Origin: a bacterium
GTDB taxonomy: Bacteria > Planctomycetota > Planctomycetia > Planctomycetales > Planctomycetaceae
DNA: 64,000 bases
Assembly: GCA_016125225.1 (NCBI GenBank)
Contig: WGME01000002.1
Coordinates: 1 to 64,000 of the forward strand
Direction: 5' to 3'
Position numbers and translations under genes: made by a program. The notes under the pieces were generated by a model, which searched no databases, had not been told where the DNA came from, and saw only the letters and a program-made list of their open reading frames with translations. This document shows positions 9,801 through 17,873 of this stretch, in pieces. Positions within the stretch are counted from its first letter, which is position 1. Every line of letters begins with the position of its first letter.

Positions 9801-12800
9801 GCCGAGAATGGCTTCCTGCTCGACATTGCCGATCCGGGCAGCACCTTCACCGCGAACATCGAAACGGGTGACTTCTCGAACAGTGGCCGTTCCGCGCTCG
9901 GCGTCGGTCAGCAGGATGCGTTCCACATCACGGCCGCCAATGAGGCCACGGTGGACATCACGTTGCTGAATACACCATCACAAAATTCCGCCCTGCCGCC
10001 GCTCGGCACTCAGCAACGCGGATTGTTTGCCACCGTGAATACCGGGGCTCAGTTGTCGTTCGACAACCAAGGCGGCGATATGTCGAACAACCTGTTGAAC
10101 GCCATCAATATTTCGGTGGCGAACCCGGGATCGTTCGCCAGCCTGAACATCGATTCGACTCCCGCGAACAACAGCGGTGAAGATGGTTTCATCTTCAATG
10201 TCTCCGACTCGGGAGTTCTCACGGCCTCGTTCACCAACAGCACGCTGGATAACAGCGGCTCGATCGGTGGATTCGGCGACGACTTCGACGCCATCGATGG
10301 TCTTATCGATAGCGATGGTGTGGTCCAGCTCAACTTTGTGAACACCGCACTGACCAATGCGAACAGCGACGGTATGCAGATTGTCGCCTCCACCGGCGGG
10401 ATTCTGCTGTCGTCCTTCAACAATAGCCCCTTTGACAACGCTGGTACCAATAACTCCGGCGATGCCATCCGGCTGACGTTCTCCTCGGGTGCGTTGGGCG
10501 TGGTGACCCTGCTCAACGGTTCCACCGCGACCAATGCCGGCGATGACGCTGTGTTCGTCTCCGCGACGGGCAATGGCACCCAGGTTGCGGTGAACGCGTT
10601 CAACAGCGACTTTTCGGATAGCGGTACCACCGCGACTGTCGACGGCGGTAACGGTATTCGGGCTCTGGTCTCGAATGATGCCGCGGTCCTGCTCAACATC
10701 AACGACACCGACATCACCAATACGGTACCAACCACGCCGCAACAGCGGGGGTTGCTGTTCGACGTCGCGTCCGGTGGTCTGTTGGTCGGCAGCTTTACCA
10801 ACAGCACCATGTCCGATCATGATCTCTCGGGCATTCAGGGAACGGTGACCGGACTGGGTCTGAACGATTCCACGGCCATCCTGATTCTCGAAGATTCACC
10901 GGTGAATAACAACAACCTCTTCGGTGCGATCTTCGATGTCTCCGGCGGTGGTGATCTGCTGCTGGATGTCTCCGGGACTGACCCAGCCACCAACAGCTTC
11001 TCGAACAACGGTGCCAACGGCATCTTCGCAAATGTCGACGGGGTGAGCAGTTCGCTGTCGCTCCTGATGGACGGCACGGCGGTCGATGGCAACGGTGCAA
11101 TCTTCGGCGGCGATGGCATCACCATCAATGCGGATAATGGAGCCTTCATCACCGGTTACATGAACGAGGTTTCGATCTCGAACAACGGGGGCAGCGGCCT
11201 CGCCATGGTGCTGGACAACGGCAGTGTGGGTGACTTCGGTCTGGGCACGATTACCAATCCGGCGAACACCAACTCGCAAACTGCCGGCATCACCGACACC
11301 GTTATCGACGGCAACTCGCTCGAAGGCTTGTTCGTCCTGGTTGACAACGGCAGCACGCTCGACTTCAACATGACGGGCACGGCTGCGGGACTTAGCTCGA
11401 TCTCGAATAATGGCATCTCGGGTGTGGCAGGCGATGCCTTCAACTCGTTCGACAACGTAAACATCGAAGCCGCCAACGGCTCGGATGTCGAAGTGCAATT
11501 TGTGCAGACCTCGGCCGATGGCGCCACTCGCAGCGGCTTCAACTTCACCGCTACCGACTCGATCTTCCTGGCTCAATTGCGTGCAGGAACGACCGCCGAT
11601 GGTAATACGGGTGGCAACGGTGTCCGCTTCGTCGGTTCAGGTGCCACGACGCAAGCCGTCTTGTTCATGGATGAATCTTCCGCCGATGCCACTATCACCG
11701 GAACTAATAGTTTCAGTAACAACGGCACCGCAGTGATCACAGCCAACGGTGGTCCGGATGTCGATGTGCCGCTGACTGGGGCCGGGGTCTTCTTCCAGGC
11801 CACGAATGTCGATGTCGCTGGCGTTCGCCTCTCCGGTTCCGCGGATAACAACGGCAACATGTCCGATCCGATTGCCAACCGCGATATCGACGGCGATGGT
11901 GACGGCGATCACGACGGCTTCTACGTCAACTTCAACGGCGCCAACACGGCTGGGTTTGAACTCGTCGGTAGCAGCAGTGCCAATGGGAATGTGGACGATG
12001 GCCTCGACCTGAACATCACCGGTGTGACGGCACTCAGCCAGATCATTCAGCCATCCGACCTCACGCCTCCGAGTGTCACAATTGGCGGACCGGACAGCGG
12101 GATCACCATCACCGACTTCAGCGTCGACGGCAACGGCGGAGATGGCATCCAAGTGATTGTCACCGGCCCAACTACGCTGGGCGACATCATTGTCAACAAC
12201 GTGACATCGACCAACAACGGTGGCAACGGCTTGTTGATCAGCCTGACCGATGTGACGTTTAACTCCGAAATCTCCGTGACGGAAAGTGCCTTCTCGGGCA
12301 ACGGCCTGAATGGTGTCGCCCTGGTGATGGATACCGTCGGTGGCAATCTGTCCGACGTCACTTTTGATGAAGTGCTGGCCTCAACCAACGGTCAGGACGG
12401 CTTGTTGCTCGACTTCACCGATGTGAGCACGCTGCCGAATTTGACGATTACCAACGGACAGTACTCGGACAACACCGGTAACGGTGTCAACATCGATCTG
12501 ACGAACAGTGCCTTGGGTACCGTGCTGATCGAGGGGAATAATGCTTCGGGCGGTGCTCCGACTGGAATTGGTGCCCTGGTGCTGATTGGTTCCTCGGCGA
12601 ACCTGGAAGGCATTCAGAACACTTCAACGGGTACGATTCAGATCACCGACTTTGTGCTCGACATGACGGCTCCCGACTTCTACTTCGATACGGTTGAACC
12701 GGGTGCAGCATTTGAATTCGATCCCGATGCGTTCTCCAGCCCGTTCGGTCTGGGTCTGCAAGGCGACACCGCAACCGTGGGTCTCGTCTCCATCGATGGC

Positions 12801-15800
12801 CAGACAATCAATCCGGGCGTGGTACCGCTGGAAGACACTAACGGCAATCCGTTGCCTGGTGGTGGCGTGACCGACGATTCTCACGTGTTGACCATGTCGT
12901 TCAACGACTTCGATCCAGGCGAAATCTACGACTGGACAGTCGACACCGACGAAGTTTCACAAACTGCCGGTGGTCCGAGCGGTATCGATTTTGTCATCCA
13001 ACCGTTGGGTGATGCCACCTGGACGGGTCCGGCAACAGCTACGGTCACCTTCTCAACGGGTGATGTTGTCACCGGTGCCTTCGTGGCAGATCCGAACAAT
13101 GCGTTCGGAGCCATGTTTGTCGTGACGCCTCCGGCTGTTGGATCGGGAGCCATCTCTGGCAACGGACTCGATGGTATCCGCATCTCGCAGGTGAACTCGG
13201 ACTTCAATAGCCTGACCATCAATGATAACGAGATCAGCAACAATGGTCAGTCTGGGACCGGCAGCGGTGTGAACTTCGCGGTTCAGACCAACAGCGATAC
13301 CGGGCCGATCGTGATCACGAACAACACCATCAGCGGCAACGCCACCGACGGTGTCACGATGACCAATCTGAACCCGACCAGCGGAGCCGTCGACCTCACC
13401 GTCGACAGCAACGTGGCCATCGATAACAACGGCGGCCGCGGTATCAACATCGTGCTGCCGGATAACATCGATCTCAACCTGGTGCTGACCAACAACACAT
13501 CGATCTCGGGCAACGGCTCGGAAGGTGTCCTGGTCGACATGGGCCAGAACAGCACGCTGACCATGACCCAACTCTATGGCAATACCATCAACTCCAATGG
13601 GTTGTATGGCTTGCATGTAGAACTGCCGGACAACAGCACCGCCAGCATCAACGTGGGCGACTCGGCTCAGACGGCCAATACCTTCGATGGCAACAGTGGG
13701 GCCGGACTGTACGTCAACATGACCGGTGCGAATCCGACCGCGACGCTGAACATCCAGAATAGCACCTTCAGTAATAGCAACCAGATTTCGCCGCTGACAC
13801 CAATCGATGGTGACGGTGTGCATATTACCTTGAATGACACGGCCAGCATGAGCCTGACGGTGGGTACCGCCACCACGCCTGTCAACACCTTCTTTACCGG
13901 CAACGATGACGACGGCATTTCGATCGACGTGCTCGACAATGCCCAGCTCATTAATGCGGTGGTGCAGAATGTTTCGGCAACGGGGAACGGTACGGCCGTC
14001 ACACCACTCAGCGGGGCTGGCCTGCGAGTGTTGCGTGAAGGTCAGGGTGTGATCGACAACTTTACGATCACCGACAGCACCTTTAACAACAACGAGTATG
14101 GTCTCGATATCGATGCCCGCTTTGCTCAGCTCGATGACGAGTACCTCATCACCAACAACACCTTCAACAACAACCAGCAGAACGGTGCCTCAATCACCGC
14201 TCGGGCTGACGCTCGCGTCGGCATCATGCTGGAGAACAACACGTTCAACAACAACGGTGCCGACGGCATGAACATTCTCACCATCGCTGTCTCAGCGGGT
14301 GATGCTGCCGAAGTCTTCAGCCTGTCACCTTGGGATAACAATGACTTCAACGGCAACGGTACCACTGCCGGGGCAGCGGGAGCCGGTCTGGAACTGTCGG
14401 GCAACGGTATCTTCACCCTCGACATCGGGGTGCTCAATCCTGACCCGCAGGTCTTCAGCAACCGCTTCAACAACAACTTCGGAGACGGTATCGAAATCAA
14501 CGGGCCGGGGACGCTCAACCTGGTGGATGCTCAAATCACCGGGAACAACCGAGCGGGCTCTGCCAACGGTCTCGCTGGTATCGACATCAACTCAGTGGGT
14601 GGTAACAACATCACTGTGTCGAACTCGGACATCAGCCTGAACCTGGGTGACGGTGTGGAAATCGACAACACAGTCAACAGTGGTTCGAGCTTCACCTTCA
14701 CCGACAACCTGATCACCTTCAACGGTCGCGATGGTGTCGAGTTTGTGGACGTGGGCAGCGGCAATCTGACCATCAATGGCACGGGTGTTGGCACCAGCAT
14801 TATCATGGGTAACGGTACTTCGGGCACGGGTGGTCGCGGCGTGGACATCATCGCCGGTGGTTCTACGGTGACCAACAGCAGCGTGGTGATTGACAACGTG
14901 ATGATCCTCAGCAACGCTCAGGAAGGTGTGAACGTGATCCTGACGGCAGATGCCGCTCAGGGCAACGCCGCCAACCGCGATGCGTTGTCCTCGGCGGCTC
15001 TTGCGAGCAACGGGGGTATCACTTCGACGCCGTTCCTGGACTTCACCTTGACCAACAGCGTGATCGACAACAACGGTCAAACGACAGGCAATATCGGTGG
15101 TGCCGGCCTCGTGATGCGTGTTGGTACGACTCGCGGTGGTGATGGCCCCACGGCCGCAGGCGGTTTCGCAGGGACAGCAAACGGTGGTATCATCGCGAAC
15201 GTCACTGGCAACCAACTGTCGGGGAACTTCGGGGCCGACGTGCTGTTTGAATCGTTCGTGTCGATCAGCAACTCGGGCAACTCTGGAACGGCCTGGACCG
15301 ACCAGAACGAAGCGGTGCGAAACGGTGCCAACGACGTCTACAACCCGGCGGGTTATCAAAGCGATCCGCTCGCTCGATTGGACCTGACCTTCAGCAACAA
15401 CACGGGTGAAGAACTCGACGTGACCCGCCTCGGGGCGTTCTACAACAATGCGGATAACATCTTCAAGTCGCGTCTGGATACCGCCTTCGGTGGTCCAGAT
15501 ACCAATGTGGACGGTGGTGCCGATGACAACGGACCGTTCGGTCTTGCGAATCGTCATCGGAACGCCCAGCGTTTGGCGGCACGCAACGTCGACATTCTGG
15601 GCAATGCCGGTGGTAAGTTGCAACCAGACCTGACAATCGGTGCCTCGGACAGCTTCCTGTTCTCCGGCCTGGGTGCCAGCACCTTCCGTGTGAACGATCA
15701 GACAACCGCCAACAACGTCTTCAATATTCCGAACTTCGGATTCCTGATGGACAACCTGGCGGGCGATCCGTTCGGCAACCCGGCGATCTACGACTCGGTG

Positions 15801-15890
15801 CTTGACGCTGGTGGTGTGTTCAACGCGGCCAGCCCGTTCAACACCTTCACCTTCGACGTGATGCCGTTCGGCTGGGGACTGCTGCCGTAG
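6897..15890 (+). CDS. Giant exported protein: N-terminal beta-barrel-like region plus right-handed beta-helix (inverse-autotransporter-like)
   Basis: A 2997-residue protein. ATG 6897 or 6903 can start it; GGAG at 6889-6892 favours the second by spacing. Residues 1-26 are a signal peptide (VYGTASAQ). Residues about 45-285 are strand-rich with alternating aromatic/Gly patterns (GYRQGYTQLGASLPIWV, VGLNLYSLVRKYD, FGGYMGYDF, FGFGFDTLGERWDARVNAYF, LRGYAGAYFYDGY) and resemble the beta-domain of inverse autotransporters (intimin/invasin type). From about 320 (VWVDNSNNKPGDGSFENPF) to about 2750 there are around a hundred irregular Asn/Asp/Gly/Ser-rich repeats of the type DNSGxxG(I/L)xxN typical of right-handed parallel beta-helices. 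A calcium-loop-like DGDGDGDHDG is near residue 1665; residues about 1914-2078 are a different, non-repeat domain. The C-terminal about 230 residues are non-repetitive. Likely an outer-surface adhesin or polysaccharide-binding protein; inferred. Confidence 0.85.
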   Translation: MSMQRVKLSLLCLLSLCGVYGTASAQVNQIAPDSEIGIATLQDYSGGVSYGGAYFDVRTMTGDGVGYRQGYTQLGASLPIWVTDDMFIAPNARLILTDNSQVGLNLYSLVRKYDADRDRVFGGYMGYDFDHSVEGFDYNQFGFGFDTLGERWDARVNAYFPTTDDVNFVRELNVTNTALFQGNQLGFLANALYQRALNGVDFEYGMPLTKSTPWLRGYAGAYFYDGYQEDPIGFRGRIDAWISDDLLIGMNVTTDQVNSTNVNFVADFRFSGWKPTRYFPNWTTRERMTQSVQRNWRVNTANTVEQSFLAAKNPDTGKPYFVVWVDNSNNKPGDGSFENPFNYLPNSAPGADLILVRKGDTNVLNPLSGSITLEDNQRFLGEGKVHQADVLVMFESIMFQTTIDLPGFTDDGTFPYLTSPGDIVTIADNNEVSGFNFINAGGYAVTNIPAQGSHNFNLNCLNITGNGGGIFISNATGTGIIHDVNAFNNLAGGISVESGNSPLGLAIYDVVSSSSPPGTQAYGLQLIADTGRITADISDIQLNRNTDGLVLIGNNGDFNINLTGASIDDSTNNGIRLTTTGSDVAFAISNTTVNGSAAEGFIGSMTGGSLALQGRNVTVNNSFLDNLNLSLTNTDMAIDFQNATFNNSVQGSGFVLSNSGGSGGGTLLLDNVTATGNFLDGLSVTGNNFTDIDGLVRGSVFSNNGRDAIAVSATNSATVDLEIRAVAAQNSGRHGLNFNATSDADLSIVARNTNFSFSGSNPVLAGNGINGFANDANVDVTLVNVNASSAGNNGMFVNAINNANVTLSVDRSNLQNSGQNTPGGDGVHIITDTGATVAMQINATPINNTVPFPAGTQDDGLVLEAMGASTIVANLSNLSLSDNLSNAIEVTASDSSQVGLSIENVDGDRSGEDGILFNVQTGALFVFDSQSASFDDSGASGMGDGIDGFIRSDGDVSFNWVATTVRRSAENGFLLDIADPGSTFTANIETGDFSNSGRSALGVGQQDAFHITAANEATVDITLLNTPSQNSALPPLGTQQRGLFATVNTGAQLSFDNQGGDMSNNLLNAINISVANPGSFASLNIDSTPANNSGEDGFIFNVSDSGVLTASFTNSTLDNSGSIGGFGDDFDAIDGLIDSDGVVQLNFVNTALTNANSDGMQIVASTGGILLSSFNNSPFDNAGTNNSGDAIRLTFSSGALGVVTLLNGSTATNAGDDAVFVSATGNGTQVAVNAFNSDFSDSGTTATVDGGNGIRALVSNDAAVLLNINDTDITNTVPTTPQQRGLLFDVASGGLLVGSFTNSTMSDHDLSGIQGTVTGLGLNDSTAILILEDSPVNNNNLFGAIFDVSGGGDLLLDVSGTDPATNSFSNNGANGIFANVDGVSSSLSLLMDGTAVDGNGAIFGGDGITINADNGAFITGYMNEVSISNNGGSGLAMVLDNGSVGDFGLGTITNPANTNSQTAGITDTVIDGNSLEGLFVLVDNGSTLDFNMTGTAAGLSSISNNGISGVAGDAFNSFDNVNIEAANGSDVEVQFVQTSADGATRSGFNFTATDSIFLAQLRAGTTADGNTGGNGVRFVGSGATTQAVLFMDESSADATITGTNSFSNNGTAVITANGGPDVDVPLTGAGVFFQATNVDVAGVRLSGSADNNGNMSDPIANRDIDGDGDGDHDGFYVNFNGANTAGFELVGSSSANGNVDDGLDLNITGVTALSQIIQPSDLTPPSVTIGGPDSGITITDFSVDGNGGDGIQVIVTGPTTLGDIIVNNVTSTNNGGNGLLISLTDVTFNSEISVTESAFSGNGLNGVALVMDTVGGNLSDVTFDEVLASTNGQDGLLLDFTDVSTLPNLTITNGQYSDNTGNGVNIDLTNSALGTVLIEGNNASGGAPTGIGALVLIGSSANLEGIQNTSTGTIQITDFVLDMTAPDFYFDTVEPGAAFEFDPDAFSSPFGLGLQGDTATVGLVSIDGQTINPGVVPLEDTNGNPLPGGGVTDDSHVLTMSFNDFDPGEIYDWTVDTDEVSQTAGGPSGIDFVIQPLGDATWTGPATATVTFSTGDVVTGAFVADPNNAFGAMFVVTPPAVGSGAISGNGLDGIRISQVNSDFNSLTINDNEISNNGQSGTGSGVNFAVQTNSDTGPIVITNNTISGNATDGVTMTNLNPTSGAVDLTVDSNVAIDNNGGRGINIVLPDNIDLNLVLTNNTSISGNGSEGVLVDMGQNSTLTMTQLYGNTINSNGLYGLHVELPDNSTASINVGDSAQTANTFDGNSGAGLYVNMTGANPTATLNIQNSTFSNSNQISPLTPIDGDGVHITLNDTASMSLTVGTATTPVNTFFTGNDDDGISIDVLDNAQLINAVVQNVSATGNGTAVTPLSGAGLRVLREGQGVIDNFTITDSTFNNNEYGLDIDARFAQLDDEYLITNNTFNNNQQNGASITARADARVGIMLENNTFNNNGADGMNILTIAVSAGDAAEVFSLSPWDNNDFNGNGTTAGAAGAGLELSGNGIFTLDIGVLNPDPQVFSNRFNNNFGDGIEINGPGTLNLVDAQITGNNRAGSANGLAGIDINSVGGNNITVSNSDISLNLGDGVEIDNTVNSGSSFTFTDNLITFNGRDGVEFVDVGSGNLTINGTGVGTSIIMGNGTSGTGGRGVDIIAGGSTVTNSSVVIDNVMILSNAQEGVNVILTADAAQGNAANRDALSSAALASNGGITSTPFLDFTLTNSVIDNNGQTTGNIGGAGLVMRVGTTRGGDGPTAAGGFAGTANGGIIANVTGNQLSGNFGADVLFESFVSISNSGNSGTAWTDQNEAVRNGANDVYNPAGYQSDPLARLDLTFSNNTGEELDVTRLGAFYNNADNIFKSRLDTAFGGPDTNVDGGADDNGPFGLANRHRNAQRLAARNVDILGNAGGKLQPDLTIGASDSFLFSGLGASTFRVNDQTTANNVFNIPNFGFLMDNLAGDPFGNPAIYDSVLDAGGVFNAASPFNTFTFDVMPFGWGLLP

Positions 15891-15916
15891 TCCAGAGTTG
15901 ACACAGATGTGATGAC

Positions 15917-15950
15917 AAGAAGCCCACGGAATGCGTTCCGTGGGCTTCTT
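15917..15950. terminator. Bidirectional hairpin terminator
   Basis: Perfect 15-bp stem aagaagcccacggaa / ttccgtgggcttctt with a 4-base loop, lying between the convergent giant protein gene and cstA. The pyrimidine tract is short (cttctt), so termination strength is less certain than the fold. Confidence 0.7.
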
Positions 15951-15976
15951 CATTGAAGTCGACCACAACTATGGAA

Positions 15977-17743
15977 TTATGCTGGGACCGCAGCTGCTAC
16001 CGTTTCATTTGGTGTGCCAGGCGTTGATGGCCACAAGGCACGGATCGCTTCGATCAGCATCAGCAAGGCCAACACCACCAGCAGCGTGGTGATGCCGAAC
16101 AGCACATAGGTCACGGTTTGGACGGGTTGCCCGCCCGAGATCATGCCCCATTGTGTGAAGATCATCCGGACCAAGGCCCAGGTACTCATGCAGTACATGA
16201 AAGCGGTAGGCACACCCGCCACTGGCCAAACCCACCAAGCTCGTCGCGTCCGCCACAACCACACCGTGACACCCAGCAGCGTCAGGGCCGCGAGGAGTTG
16301 ATTGCTCGCGCCGAACAATTGCCAGAAGACGCGCCACAACGGCACGGGCTTGCCATCCGGACCAGTTAAGGTCTGCATGACGAAGAAGACCGGTGCCCCA
16401 CCAGTGATGATGGTTCCCAGCCATTTGCCCTTGGCGTCATACCAGCCCGTCAGCTCCTGAATGATGTAACGCCCCAGTCGCGTGCAGACATCCAGCGTGT
16501 CGTACACAAATGTGGTGAAAGCCATCAGGGCGAAGGCCACGCCGAGTTGCTCGTTCAACCCGAGCGTCTTCAGGAAGCTACCGATCCCTAACGCATAGAT
16601 GTAATTGGGCTGCGGGTTCTTCAGCAGCTCGGAGTCCATTGACAATCGCATCACGCAGCAGAGGGACACCACGGCCACCATCGCTTCCAGCAGCATGGCC
16701 CCGTAACCAATCACCTTGGCATCGGTCTCTACTCGCAGTTGCTTTGAAGTCGTCCCGGATGCGATCAGCGAGTGGAACCCGGAACACGCCCCGCAGGCAA
16801 TTGTGATGAACAGAATGGGAAAGAGCGTATCCCCCTTCGGCGTGGTAAACCCTCGGAAGGCTTCGTATTCAATCTTGCCGCCGCCGACAATCAAGCCGAT
16901 GGCACCGCCAAGGAGGGCGATGTAGAGGAAGTATCCGCCCAGATGACCACGGGGTTGCAGGAGCAGCCACATGGGCACGACGCTGGCGATGCAGCAGTAG
17001 GCCAGCAGCAGGATGTCCCAGGCTTTGTGCGCGAAGGCATCGTTCGCCTCGGGATAGACCGACTGCAGAATCGCCGTCAGATCGAAGGGCAGTTTCTGTC
17101 CCGCCCAGATCGCGACGCCCACTAATGGTATGAAGATCACCGTCGCCAAGTTCAGCGACAGCTTGGTATACCGCAGCAGCAGCCCCATGATAATGGGCAA
17201 AGCGAGATACATCAGCGAGGACGAGGCGATCCCAGGTCCGGTCACCACATCGCCATTCTCCAGGGTCTGATTTCCCACGAAGGATGCCGCCGTGATATCG
17301 GTGAAGGCTACGATGATATAGACCAGCGCGAACCACACGAACGACAGGAACAGCAGAAACGCCCGTTGCGACATGTGCTCGCGAACCACTTCGGCGATCG
17401 ATCGGGCCTTGTGGCGGATCGAAGCGACCAGTGCCGAGATGTCATGTACGCCGCCGATGAAAATGCTTCCGACGAGAATCCATAGCCAGGCTGGCAACCA
17501 GCCAAACATCACACCGGCGAGAATCGGCCCGACAATCGGCCCCGCGGCGGCAATCGCGGAGAAGTGCTGACTCAACAGAGCGTTGGGTTCGAGCGGCACG
17601 TAATCCACATCGTCGCGCAATTCGACGGCAGGTGTCGGCCGCTGGGCATCCAGCCGCAGTAACCGGGCCAGGATTGGGCCATACGAAACATAGGCCACCG
17701 TCAGCACAACGGCGGAAATTACAACGACGGCAAGCAACGACAT
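15977..17743 (-). CDS. cstA: Carbon starvation protein CstA family transporter
   Basis: A 588-residue polytopic membrane protein. Diagnostic stretches are DDVDYVPLEPNALLSQHFSA, AGPIVGPILAG, WLPAWLWILVGSIFIGGVHD, RHKARSIAEV, ACGACSGFHSLIASGTTSKQL and FTTFVYDTLDVCTRLGRYIIQEL, all conserved in the CstA/BtsT (YjiY) family. These proteins take up peptides or pyruvate under nutrient limitation; which substrate is used here cannot be told. It is shorter than E. coli CstA (701) but within the range of shorter CstA proteins. A single gene with no two-component system or YbdD-type small partner visible beside it. Start ATG 17743 leads straight into the first membrane segment. Confidence 0.93.
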   Translation of the reverse strand: MSLLAVVVISAVVLTVAYVSYGPILARLLRLDAQRPTPAVELRDDVDYVPLEPNALLSQHFSAIAAAGPIVGPILAGVMFGWLPAWLWILVGSIFIGGVHDISALVASIRHKARSIAEVVREHMSQRAFLLFLSFVWFALVYIIVAFTDITAASFVGNQTLENGDVVTGPGIASSSLMYLALPIIMGLLLRYTKLSLNLATVIFIPLVGVAIWAGQKLPFDLTAILQSVYPEANDAFAHKAWDILLLAYCCIASVVPMWLLLQPRGHLGGYFLYIALLGGAIGLIVGGGKIEYEAFRGFTTPKGDTLFPILFITIACGACSGFHSLIASGTTSKQLRVETDAKVIGYGAMLLEAMVAVVSLCCVMRLSMDSELLKNPQPNYIYALGIGSFLKTLGLNEQLGVAFALMAFTTFVYDTLDVCTRLGRYIIQELTGWYDAKGKWLGTIITGGAPVFFVMQTLTGPDGKPVPLWRVFWQLFGASNQLLAALTLLGVTVWLWRTRRAWWVWPVAGVPTAFMYCMSTWALVRMIFTQWGMISGGQPVQTVTYVLFGITTLLVVLALLMLIEAIRALWPSTPGTPNETVAAAVPA

Positions 17744-17873
17744 GAATGAAACCCTTCACTGGCGAGCATCGCAGCGGCAGAAAATGCTATTGTAGCGGGC
17801 ATTCGCACCTCTGAACATCATTCACCGGGCCGTTGCCCTCAAGTCCCCACATTCGTGGAACCGTGGCCACACC

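Noticed and set aside
8300-15200. Repetitive DNA that could look like a CRISPR or tandem array
   Set aside because: The repeats are protein-level beta-helix units of varying length in one open frame, with no constant DNA repeat and spacer pattern.
14592-15968. 458-codon minus-strand open frame inside the giant gene
   Set aside because: Antisense to the beta-helix repeats; the long open reading is a consequence of biased codon use for Asn, Asp, Gly and Thr. No signal or domain is visible. Similar antisense frames at 6936-7775, 9978-10820 and 13053-13823 were rejected for the same reason.
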